The notes below the pieces were generated by a model that saw only the letters and a list, made by a program, of their open reading frames with translations, ran no database searches and was not told the DNA's origin. Position numbers and translations under genes: made by a program. Positions 1 to 6,645 of a DNA stretch of 10,149 nucleotides are shown here, piece by piece. Each line of letters begins with the position of its first letter. Position 1 is the first letter of the stretch. The stretch comes from Eshraghiella sp050874365 (lineage in GTDB: Bacteria; Bacillota; Clostridia; Lachnospirales; Lachnospiraceae): contig JBNMKN010000065.1 of NCBI GenBank assembly GCA_050874365.1, forward strand, positions 1-10,149, given 5' to 3'.

Positions 1-1
1 G

Positions 2-235
2 CTTTGGGGCTTAATAGGTCTTTTTACCAACTTAATCGGATTAATCGTATATAAAATATACAAACGCAGTTCAGCCGTATGTAAAGCCTGTGGAGCTGTA
101 CAGAGCCAGAGCCATATGTTCTGTTCGTTCTGCGGAAACCGTATCGGAACCATATGTAAAAAATGTGGAGGAAAAATAAGTCCAAAGGACAGTTTCTGTC
201 ATCATTGCGGAAGCGAAGTAAAAGAAAATGAATAA
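2..235 (+). CDS. C-terminal end of a membrane-anchored double zinc ribbon protein (5' partial)
   Basis: The reading frame is open from the left edge to TAA at 233-235, giving the last 77 residues of a protein whose start lies outside the window. It opens with a hydrophobic stretch (about residues 1-18 of the visible part, rich in Leu/Ile/Gly), followed by a basic KIYKR stop-transfer segment. Four Cys pairs then follow: CKAC, CSFC, CKKC and CHHC, each last Cys followed by Gly. This is the pattern of two zinc ribbons (DZR-like). The layout suggests a membrane protein with a cytoplasmic metal-binding tail; the function is unknown. Its stop overlaps the ATG of the P-type ATPase (ATGAATAA), so the two are probably co-transcribed and translationally coupled. 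Zinc here may be purely structural. Confidence 0.8.
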   Translation, partial: LWGLIGLFTNLIGLIVYKIYKRSSAVCKACGAVQSQSHMFCSFCGNRIGTICKKCGGKISPKDSFCHHCGSEVKENE

Positions 236-2420
236 AGCAACCAAAACCATACCCCAGATATTAAAAGACAATATATGTACCGTATTTAATTTATTAAACT
301 TAATAATCGCTGTTATGCTTGCCTATGTAGGTGCTTTCAAAAACCTCTTATTCATAACTATCGTCATGACCAACACTGTTGTCGGCATAGTTCAGGAAAT
401 AAAGGCAAAAAGACAGATTGAAAAGCTGACACTACTGTCACGCCCCCATGCAACACTTTTGAAAGACGGTCTTGAAGAAGTTGTTGTCCCCGAAAAAATC
501 AGAACCGGTGACATATTACTCCTGTATGCAGGTGCTTCTGTCTGCACAGACTGTACCGTCGTTACAGGTTCCGTGGAAGTTGATGAATCCATTGTTACAG
601 GCGAATCCGAGCCTGTAACACATCATCCGGGGGATACGATTTTAGCAGGCTGCAGCATTATTTCAGGTAAATCAACCGCAAAAGCATTATGCGAAAGCTC
701 TGCATGTTTTACCTCAAGAATGGTAGATGAAGTAAAAAAGACTGATGTTACAAAGTCCGAGCTTATATCCTCCATGAATAAAGTCACAAAGCTTACAGGC
801 TTCATAATTGTGCCACTTGGAATACTCTTATTTATCCAGTCCTTTGTAATCCGTCACAGTATTCTTTCGGAAGCCGTAGTGGCAGCCTCTGCCGGGCTTC
901 TCGGAATGTTGCCTAAAGGACTTGTGTTATTAATAAGCATAGGGCTTGCCACAGGTGTAATCAACCTCTCCAAAAAACACGTTCTGGTAAGGGAATTAAA
1001 TTCCATTGAAAACCTTGCCCATTGTAACATCCTTTGTCTTGATAAAACGGGAACGCTTACGGAAGGCAGCCTTAAAGTAGAAAATGTCTCAACGGAAATT
1101 GATAAAAACGAATTTAATAAACTTATTTCAACTTACCTTAAATACACCGATGATAACAATTCCACATTCAAGGCAATAAAAAAACATTTTAACACATCCT
1201 CCGCTTACGAAATTGTTTCAACAACACCTTTTTCTTCAGAGAGAAAATATTCAACCGTCACACTGAAAGACGGACGTATACTCGTACTCGGTGCTCCTGA
1301 AAAATTAACCGACAATATTTCCTCCGACGTCATGCAGTTAATGAAAAAAGGCAAGCGAATCCTCTATGCGGGTATCTGTAACAATAAAGAGATAACCCCC
1401 CGTAACATTACTCTTGCAGGTATGATTGTCCTTTCCGATATTCTTAGGAAAAATGCGTCGGAATCCGTTAAATATTTTAAAAATCAGGATGTGGAAATTA
1501 AAGTTATATCCGGTGATAACCCGGTTGCCGCTTCCTGTATTGCAGGTCAGTGCGGTATTGAAAATAATGACAATTATATAGATGTGTCCGGTTTAGACGA
1601 TGAAGCCTTGGAACAGGCTGCCGGAAAATATACAGTTTTTGGCAGGGTTACTCCTGAGAAAAAACGTGTCATCGTCAGGGCATTGCAGAAAAATAACAAT
1701 AAAGTCGCCATGACAGGCGACGGTGTTAACGATTTACTGGCGTTACGTCAGGCAGATTGCTCCATTGCAATGGGAAACGGCAGTGATGCCGCCAAACAGA
1801 CCGCAGAGTTAGTCCTTCTGGATTCGGATTTTGGTGTGTTAAAAGACGTTATTTCGGAAGGCCGCCGTGTTATAAATAACATGACCAAATCAGCCGGAGT
1901 CTTTTTTATAAAAACAATTTATTCCGTACTGCTTTGTATTTTATGCTTATTCTTTAACAGGGATTTTCCGTTTATTCCGATTCAGATTACGTTGATTGAT
2001 GCGGTAATAGAAGCTTTTCCGGCATTCTTTATGTCCTTTGAAAAGAATGACCGCAAAGTCGAGGGTACTTTTTTACGGAATGCGGTTACAGGGGCATTGC
2101 CTAACAGTATTGCCATATTCGTCTGCTGCCTTGTATTTCTGCTTATAAGTCCGGCACTCAACATAAATGAATTGCAATGTAATCTTTTAATGTATCTTTC
2201 TGTAGGTTTTATAAGCCTTGCAGGTGTAGCCAAATCATGTATGCCTTTTAACAGCCTGCGACTGTTCCTTTGTCTGGCATCCATAATTATGTTTACGGGT
2301 GCGGTCATTATTATGGCACCGTTTTTACAGCTTGCAACACTTACGGGAAACCTTCTGTTGCCTATGGCAGCGGTTATAATACCCGGAGTTATATTTTCCC
2401 TGCTTTTTAAGAGAGCCTAA
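228..2420 (+). CDS. P-type cation-translocating ATPase (CtpE-like, P2-type)
   Basis: This 730-residue membrane pump would couple ATP hydrolysis to cation movement across the cytoplasmic membrane. In order it shows two N-terminal membrane helices (about 18-36 and 39-57), an actuator domain with TGES (Glu126), helices 3-4 (about 191-243), the phosphorylation motif DKTGTLT (Asp272), a short nucleotide-binding domain with a GAPE element, GDNP (Asp430), the hinge motif TGDGVND (Asp498, Asp502), and six C-terminal helices from about 552. No CxxC or histidine-rich heavy-metal domain is present, and the overall layout resembles the CtpE / cation-translocating P-type ATPases of Actinobacteria and Firmicutes, some tied to calcium. 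The ion is not settled: helix 4 reads PKGL (Lys230) where P2 pumps usually have PEGL, while helix 6 carries Asp591 and Glu595. ATG 228 is the only possible start, since an in-frame TAA lies at 219-221; the N-terminus is therefore short and lacks most of the usual cytoplasmic leader. Confidence 0.93.
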   Translation: MNKATKTIPQILKDNICTVFNLLNLIIAVMLAYVGAFKNLLFITIVMTNTVVGIVQEIKAKRQIEKLTLLSRPHATLLKDGLEEVVVPEKIRTGDILLLYAGASVCTDCTVVTGSVEVDESIVTGESEPVTHHPGDTILAGCSIISGKSTAKALCESSACFTSRMVDEVKKTDVTKSELISSMNKVTKLTGFIIVPLGILLFIQSFVIRHSILSEAVVAASAGLLGMLPKGLVLLISIGLATGVINLSKKHVLVRELNSIENLAHCNILCLDKTGTLTEGSLKVENVSTEIDKNEFNKLISTYLKYTDDNNSTFKAIKKHFNTSSAYEIVSTTPFSSERKYSTVTLKDGRILVLGAPEKLTDNISSDVMQLMKKGKRILYAGICNNKEITPRNITLAGMIVLSDILRKNASESVKYFKNQDVEIKVISGDNPVAASCIAGQCGIENNDNYIDVSGLDDEALEQAAGKYTVFGRVTPEKKRVIVRALQKNNNKVAMTGDGVNDLLALRQADCSIAMGNGSDAAKQTAELVLLDSDFGVLKDVISEGRRVINNMTKSAGVFFIKTIYSVLLCILCLFFNRDFPFIPIQITLIDAVIEAFPAFFMSFEKNDRKVEGTFLRNAVTGALPNSIAIFVCCLVFLLISPALNINELQCNLLMYLSVGFISLAGVAKSCMPFNSLRLFLCLASIIMFTGAVIIMAPFLQLATLTGNLLLPMAAVIIPGVIFSLLFKRA

Positions 2421-2441
2421 TATCCTTTTTCATCCATTATA

Positions 2442-2473
2442 AAAGGCTTTATGCGTGACTGCATAAAGCCTTT
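2442..2473. terminator. Bidirectional intrinsic terminator between convergent genes
   Basis: A perfect 13-bp inverted repeat (arms 2442-2454 and 2461-2473) encloses a 6-base loop. On the plus strand the stem is followed by a T-rich run (TTTATTTAAT), and on the minus strand by TTTTATAAT. It lies 21 bases after the ATPase stop and 8 bases after the stop of the convergent methyltransferase gene, so it can end both transcripts. Confidence 0.88.
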
Positions 2474-2481
2474 ATTTAATC

Positions 2482-3600
2482 CTAGCCCCAGACTTCTGTG
2501 GCAATTTCTCTTACAAGTTTAAGTTTTGCCCACTGTTCTTCTTCCGTAAGTTTATTTCCGATTTCGCAGGAAGCAAAACCGCACTGTGGACTTAAATATA
2601 ATCTGTCGAGAGGAATATATTTAGCCGCATCATAAATTCTGTCAATAACAAGCTGTTTATCCTCTAACTTAGGAGACTTTGTTGTTATAAGTCCGAGAAC
2701 TACTTTTTTATCTCCCGATACTTTCGCAAGAGGAGCAAATCCGCCCGACCTCTCATCATCAAATTCAAGGAAATATGCGTTTACATTTTCTTCACCGAAT
2801 AAAACATCCGCAACAGAATCGTAAGCGCCTTCGCTTGCATAGGTTGAATGGAAATTACCACGGCAGACATGGGTATTGATAATCATATCCTTTGGTGCAT
2901 TGGCAATAACCCTGTTATTGATATCCTTATGTAATTTCTGGAACTCTATAAGTCCTTCCCTTGTTGTTCCGTAAAGTGTATGTCCTATTTTGTCCGCAAA
3001 CATACCCCATGTACAGTCGTCTAACTGGATATTTCTGCAGCCTGCGGCATAAAGGTCATCGATAACCTTTTTGTAAACTGCCACTATATCGTCTTCAAGC
3101 TCTTTGTCATCGCTGTATACTTTTTCTGTATTTAATCTGTTAAACGGCATTGTAAACTGTGCCAGAACCTGTGCAGGCGAAGGCATGGTCTGCTTTGCTA
3201 CGGTATTCTCGTCTTCCAATGCTTTAACGAATCTGAAATGCTCCACAAACGGATGCTCTTTTGATAAACCGATTCTGCCTACTATATATGTATCATCAAC
3301 CATCGCTGCTTCTCCGTGGAAAGGAAGTCCTGTCTCTGTAGGAGTATGTCCTACGCCATCAAATCCCCACATAAAGTCAAGGTGCCATGTTGCTCTTCTG
3401 AATTCACCATCTGTAATTACGTGGTAACCGAGCTCCTTTATTTTTGCTACAAGTTCAACGATGCACTCGTCTTCAACTTTTTTTAATGCAGCATAATCTG
3501 TTTCTCCGTTATCAAACTTTCTTCTTGCTTCTTTTAATTTTTCAGGTCTTAAAAAACTACCTACAAAATCATATCTGAAAGGTGTCTGTAAATTACTCAT
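2482..3600 (-). CDS. Single-domain cobalamin-independent methionine synthase-like methyltransferase (YxjG/YxjH/MetE C-domain family)
   Basis: The 372-residue product matches the C-terminal catalytic barrel of MetE, the family that moves a methyl group to a thiol such as homocysteine. The zinc ligands are visible: His244 and Cys246 (in HVCRG), Glu279 (in LEFDD) and Cys340 (in SPQCGF). The Glu-to-Cys interval of 61 residues equals that of E. coli MetE (Glu665/Cys726). The N-terminal MetE barrel that helps bind methyltetrahydrofolate is absent, as in Bacillus YxjG/YxjH, so the natural methyl donor is uncertain. The start is ATG 3600, with GGAGG at 3608-3612 seven bases upstream; an upstream in-frame TTG (3606) lies one base from that site and is rejected. 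The gene follows a LysR-type regulator by 77 bases, has its own likely promoter, and ends at a strong terminator. A role in methionine or sulfur-compound metabolism is inferred. Confidence 0.88.
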   Translation of the reverse strand: MSNLQTPFRYDFVGSFLRPEKLKEARRKFDNGETDYAALKKVEDECIVELVAKIKELGYHVITDGEFRRATWHLDFMWGFDGVGHTPTETGLPFHGEAAMVDDTYIVGRIGLSKEHPFVEHFRFVKALEDENTVAKQTMPSPAQVLAQFTMPFNRLNTEKVYSDDKELEDDIVAVYKKVIDDLYAAGCRNIQLDDCTWGMFADKIGHTLYGTTREGLIEFQKLHKDINNRVIANAPKDMIINTHVCRGNFHSTYASEGAYDSVADVLFGEENVNAYFLEFDDERSGGFAPLAKVSGDKKVVLGLITTKSPKLEDKQLVIDRIYDAAKYIPLDRLYLSPQCGFASCEIGNKLTEEEQWAKLKLVREIATEVWG

Positions 3601-3607
3601 ATTCAAT

Positions 3608-3612
3608 CCTCC
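3608..3612 (-). promoter_or_regulatory. Ribosome binding site of the methyltransferase gene
   Basis: GGAGG lies seven bases before ATG 3600. It decides between this start and the TTG at 3606, which would leave only one base of spacing. Confidence 0.8.
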
Positions 3613-3631
3613 GTTTTATTAACTTGTGGAT

Positions 3632-3660
3632 AGTATATCATTATAAATAATTCCTGAAAA
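3632..3660 (-). promoter_or_regulatory. Putative promoter of the methyltransferase gene
   Basis: On the minus strand TTTTCA (3655-3660) and TATACT (3632-3637) are separated by 17 bases, a fair sigma-A match. A perfect TATAAT also lies at 3640-3645 but has no recognisable -35 box. The site falls in the 77-base gap after the LysR gene. There is no room for an S-box or T-box leader, so control by the neighbouring regulator is a reasonable guess. Confidence 0.5.
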
Positions 3661-3677
3661 ATACATTAAAATCGCAG

Positions 3678-4595
3678 TTATTCATATTTTAAAGCTATGG
3701 ACAGATGATTTTTTAATGCTTCCATATATGAATAAGCATACTTACTGAACATTATATTTTTCTTTCTTATCGTTCCGATTCTCATGTTGCAGTTTACATC
3801 AAGAGGTTTGGCAATAATGCTTTCACTGTTTAATTTACGGTCAATTACACCGGAACTCACGGTAAAACCGTTAAGTCCTATTACCAGATTAAAAAGTGTT
3901 GCCCTGTCCCTTACCTGTATGTTCTTTGGGAAATCGAGCATACTTAAAAATTCCTCCGAATAATAAAACGAGTTTTTCTCTCCCTGCTCAAAAACAAGAT
4001 AAGGATACGCTTTCAATTCCTCCACTTTGATAATGTCTTTTTTTGCAAGAGGATGCTCCCTGCAGATGAACACATGGGGATTGGCAACAAACAATTCCTC
4101 AAATATAAGCTCATTCTTTTTTAACATCTTGCTGAGAACGTCTTCATTATTTTCCGAAAGGTAGATAATTCCAATCTCGCTTCTGCCCTCGGCTACGTCA
4201 TCAATAATCTCTCCCGTCTGGGTTTCCCTGATAATAAAGCTATACTGGTCGGCATCATATTCTTTAATCAGGTCTACAAAGGCATTAACCGCAAACGAAT
4301 AATGCTGGCAGGACACCGAGAATTTCGGGGTTCTCTTTTCTCCTGTTCCGAAATGCTCCTTCATAATGTCCGCCTGTTCAAGCAACATTCTTGAAAAGGA
4401 TAAAAGTTCTTCTCCGTCCCTTGTAAGCACCACGCCTTTATTAGACCTTGCAAAAGCAACTATTCCCATCTCTTTTTCCAGATTGTGAATCGCATTACTG
4501 AGACTTGGCTGAGAGATAAAAAGTCTTTCTGCCGCCTCAGTAATATTGCCACATTCGGCAGTTGTCACATAATACATAAGCTGCTGTAATGTCAA
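3678..4595 (-). CDS. LysR-type transcriptional regulator
   Basis: This is a DNA-binding regulator of about 305 residues, the usual LysR length. The N-terminal winged helix-turn-helix (about residues 2-60) has the family pattern: LQQLMYYV, then ITEAAERLFISQPSLSNAI, then a Leu-Glu-Lys-Glu-Met-Gly wing region. A linker helix follows, then the two-lobed effector-binding domain (about 88-290). I prefer TTG 4595 as the start: AAGGAG at 4605-4610 lies nine bases upstream, and the protein then begins at the normal family position (L/M-TLQQL). ATG 4604 abuts the ribosome site with no spacing, and TTG 4643 sits inside the upstream terminator hairpin. The effector is unknown. It lies between citrate synthase and the MetE-like methyltransferase, so either could be a target. 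With no clear promoter of its own, it may depend on read-through from citrate synthase. Confidence 0.9.
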   Translation of the reverse strand: MTLQQLMYYVTTAECGNITEAAERLFISQPSLSNAIHNLEKEMGIVAFARSNKGVVLTRDGEELLSFSRMLLEQADIMKEHFGTGEKRTPKFSVSCQHYSFAVNAFVDLIKEYDADQYSFIIRETQTGEIIDDVAEGRSEIGIIYLSENNEDVLSKMLKKNELIFEELFVANPHVFICREHPLAKKDIIKVEELKAYPYLVFEQGEKNSFYYSEEFLSMLDFPKNIQVRDRATLFNLVIGLNGFTVSSGVIDRKLNSESIIAKPLDVNCNMRIGTIRKKNIMFSKYAYSYMEALKNHLSIALKYE

Positions 4596-4612
4596 ATATT
4601 TCATCTCCTTCT

Positions 4613-4651
4613 TATATAAAAAGCCCTCCTGAAAAACTTTCAAGAGGACTT
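4613..4651 (-). terminator. Intrinsic terminator after citrate synthase, upstream of the LysR gene
   Basis: On the minus strand an 11-bp stem (arms 4641-4651 and 4621-4631, including two G-T pairs) encloses a 9-base loop and is followed by TTTTTATAT. It begins about 10 bases after the citrate synthase stop. Its right arm contains an AGGAGGG that would be masked in the folded RNA. Only 17 bases separate the T-run from the LysR start, so no separate promoter fits between them. Confidence 0.75.
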
Positions 4652-4661
4652 ATATTTATAT

Positions 4662-6050
4662 TTATATTTCTCTTTCTTTTCTATCCGCAATATCTACATA
4701 GTCAACATGATGTCCCACATACTTATACGCAGGTCTGATTATCTTGCCTTTATTGACAAGTTCTTCAAGACGATGTGCACTCCATCCTGCAATTCTTGCA
4801 ATTGCAAAGATTGGTGTAAAAAGTTCCTCAGGAATTCCAAGCATTGTGTATACGAATCCGCTGTAGAAATCCACATTGGCACATATTGGCTTTAAAGTGT
4901 TCCTTGACTGCGCAACAAGCTTCTTAGATATATTCTCTATCCTGTCAAGAAGCTCATACTCTTTAAGATGTCCTTTCTCCAGAGCAAGCTTATGAGCGTA
5001 CTCTTTAAGAAGAACTTCTCTTGGATCCGAAAGGGTATATACCGCATGCCCTATTCCATAGATAAGTCCAGCCTTATCAAAAGCCTGCTTATCAAGAATC
5101 TTCTGGAGATAATCTGTAAGAGCTTTCTCATCTTCCCAATCTGTAACATGGCACTTAATATCTTCTATCATCTTCTGAACCTTGAGGTTGGCACCACCAT
5201 GCTTAGGTCCCTTCAATGATGCTATTGAAGATGCTATTGTTGAATAAGTATCTGTTCCCGAAGATGTAACAACGTGTGTCGTAAAAGTAGAGTTATTACC
5301 ACCACCGTGTTCAGCGTGGAGAACAAGTGCAACATCCAGCACCTTGGCTTCAAGCTCTGTATATTTACCGTCAGGTCTTAACATTCTTAAAATATTCTCG
5401 GCTGTAGAACACTCTGGGTCCGGATTACGGATAATCAATACATCATTCTTTTTAAAGTGCATATAAGACTGATATGCAAAAACCGAGATTACAGGCACCT
5501 TTGAAATAAGCTGTAGTGACTGGCGTAAAACATTCTCAACAGAAATATCCTCAGGATTCTCATCATAAGAATAAAGTGTAACAATGCTCTTTTCAAGAGC
5601 ATTCATAATATTAGCGGAAGGTGCTTTCATGATTACATCACGTACAAACTGACCTGAAAGTTCACGAAGACCTCCAAGAATATCGATGAACTGTTTTAAC
5701 TGATGTTCTGTAGGGAGACTTCCGAAAAGCAGGAGATAAGTTGTCTCCTCAAAAAGAAATCTTCTGTTATGTGCTTTTCTTACAAGGTTATTCACATTCT
5801 GACCCTGAAAATAAAGTCTGCCGTCACAAGGTACCGGCTCCCCGTCAATAATATCAAAAGCCACTACATCGGATATCTCAGTAAGTCCTGTCAACACGCC
5901 TTTACCGTTGCTGTCTCGAAGACCTCTCTTAACGTCATATTCCATATAAAGACTCTGATCTATTGTACCTGATTTCTTACAATACTGTACCAATTCCTCA
6001 TACTGACTATCGAGTTCAGGTAACAGCTGCATCATTTCCTGATTGTTCAC
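4662..6050 (-). CDS. Citrate synthase (Si-type, citrate/2-methylcitrate synthase family)
   Basis: The 462-residue enzyme condenses oxaloacetate with acetyl-CoA to make citrate in the cytoplasm. The catalytic triad is visible: His248 (in LHAEHGGGNN, matching the SDHEGGN motif of pig heart enzyme), His284 (in GPKHGGAN) and Asp394 (in NVDFYSG). The substrate-binding segment GIGHAVYTLSDPR is also present, closer to the eukaryotic GHAV form than to the bacterial GHRVY. An N-terminal extension of about 40 residues precedes the core, as is common in clostridial members. The start is GTG 6050, with AGGAGG at 6058-6063 seven bases upstream; the longer frame from ATG 6071 would place that ribosome site inside the gene and has none of its own. 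No aconitase or isocitrate dehydrogenase adjoins. In an anaerobe the likely role is supplying 2-oxoglutarate for glutamate; propionyl-CoA use cannot be excluded. Confidence 0.93.
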   Translation of the reverse strand: MNNQEMMQLLPELDSQYEELVQYCKKSGTIDQSLYMEYDVKRGLRDSNGKGVLTGLTEISDVVAFDIIDGEPVPCDGRLYFQGQNVNNLVRKAHNRRFLFEETTYLLLFGSLPTEHQLKQFIDILGGLRELSGQFVRDVIMKAPSANIMNALEKSIVTLYSYDENPEDISVENVLRQSLQLISKVPVISVFAYQSYMHFKKNDVLIIRNPDPECSTAENILRMLRPDGKYTELEAKVLDVALVLHAEHGGGNNSTFTTHVVTSSGTDTYSTIASSIASLKGPKHGGANLKVQKMIEDIKCHVTDWEDEKALTDYLQKILDKQAFDKAGLIYGIGHAVYTLSDPREVLLKEYAHKLALEKGHLKEYELLDRIENISKKLVAQSRNTLKPICANVDFYSGFVYTMLGIPEELFTPIFAIARIAGWSAHRLEELVNKGKIIRPAYKYVGHHVDYVDIADRKEREI

Positions 6051-6057
6051 GGGTGTG

Positions 6058-6063
6058 CCTCCT
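6058..6063 (-). promoter_or_regulatory. Ribosome binding site that sets the GTG start of citrate synthase
   Basis: A perfect AGGAGG lies seven bases before GTG 6050. The in-frame ATG at 6071 is upstream of this site and has no purine-rich element at a suitable distance, so the shorter protein is preferred. Confidence 0.8.
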
Positions 6064-6085
6064 AACGCCATTTCAACTAGCCTAA

Positions 6086-6105
6086 AAAATATTATCCTAT
6101 ATTTT
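6086..6105. repeat. AT-rich inverted repeat overlapping the citrate synthase -10 box (possible operator)
   Basis: Perfect 7-bp arms (AAAATAT at 6086-6092 and ATATTTT at 6099-6105) are separated by 6 bases. The right arm overlaps the -10 box, and the rest covers the expected transcription start, a typical repressor position. LysR-family sites are often interrupted palindromes, but the arms are pure A/T and could occur by chance. Confidence 0.3.
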
Positions 6106-6129
6106 ACAACAAGAAAACGTATTTTTCAA
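6101..6129 (-). promoter_or_regulatory. Promoter of citrate synthase
   Basis: On the minus strand TTGAAA (6124-6129) and TAAAAT (6101-6106) are separated by exactly 17 bases, a 5/6 match at each box to the sigma-A consensus. Transcription should begin near 6094, giving a leader of about 44 bases before GTG 6050. The -35 box lies just beyond the Nudix gene stop, with no terminator between them, so read-through from the upstream operon may add to expression. Confidence 0.7.
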
Positions 6130-6135
6130 GATTTT

Positions 6136-6645
6136 CTATTCAAAAACCCTTTTAATACTGTCATAATGTAAAAAATTGCCGTCTTTCGCAAACTCTTTTA
6201 TCTGTTCATGGGTAGCTAACATAAAGCCGTTGGTCTCCGACTCCTGTGGTATAACATCACTTTCGTCAAAGTCCATTACAAAATGGTAAACGTCTACAAA
6301 ATAGTTGTCACCTTTGCCCGGGTTCTCTCTATGATATGTAAAAACAAAACCTCCGTCCGCGTTGCTTACATCAAGCCCTGTTTCTTCAAGAACCTCTCTC
6401 TTAACGGCATCATAGGACTCTTCCCCTGCCATACATGCACCGCCTGAAACTTCCCATGCTCCCGGAGCCCACACCTTGTCCATGGCACGTCTGGTTATAA
6501 GATACTTTCCGTCCGGTCTTGACACTACCCCAAGAACCGTAAGATGATACTCATCATCCTTAAGGCAAAAATCATTGCGCTTCATAGTTCTTCCCGTAAC
6601 CTTTTTATTTACATCATAAATATCCCAGCGTTCATCTTTTTCCAT
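6136..6645 (-). CDS. Nudix hydrolase
   Basis: The 169-residue product has a perfect Nudix box (G-x5-E-x7-REVLEETGL) at residues 69-91, the metal-binding loop that hydrolyses a nucleoside diphosphate linked to another group. The N-terminal RWDIYDVNKKVTGRT segment resembles the isopentenyl-diphosphate-isomerase-like Nudix branch (YfcD type). The real substrate cannot be read from sequence. The start is ATG 6645, with GAGG at 6655-6658 nine bases upstream; a TTG at 6660 overlaps that ribosome site and is rejected. The gene overlaps the end of aroA by 14 bases, so translation is probably coupled, and it is the last gene of the rmlD-aroA transcript. A link to aromatic or nucleotide-sugar metabolism is suggested only by position. 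Confidence 0.9.
   Translation of the reverse strand: MEKDERWDIYDVNKKVTGRTMKRNDFCLKDDEYHLTVLGVVSRPDGKYLITRRAMDKVWAPGAWEVSGGACMAGEESYDAVKREVLEETGLDVSNADGGFVFTYHRENPGKGDNYFVDVYHFVMDFDESDVIPQESETNGFMLATHEQIKEFAKDGNFLHYDSIKRVFE

Noticed and set aside
4596..4643. LysR protein starting at TTG 4643 or ATG 4604
   Set aside because: TTG 4643 lies within the terminator hairpin; ATG 4604 directly abuts AAGGAG with no spacing. TTG 4595 fits both the ribosome site and the usual family N-terminus, though ATG 4604 cannot be fully excluded.
5703..5972. Plus-strand open frames opposite citrate synthase and the other minus-strand genes
   Set aside because: They lack recognisable domains and ribosome sites and lie wholly within well-supported genes.
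6051..6071. Citrate synthase starting at ATG 6071
   Set aside because: The perfect AGGAGG lies downstream of that ATG and seven bases before GTG 6050; ATG 6071 has no ribosome site.
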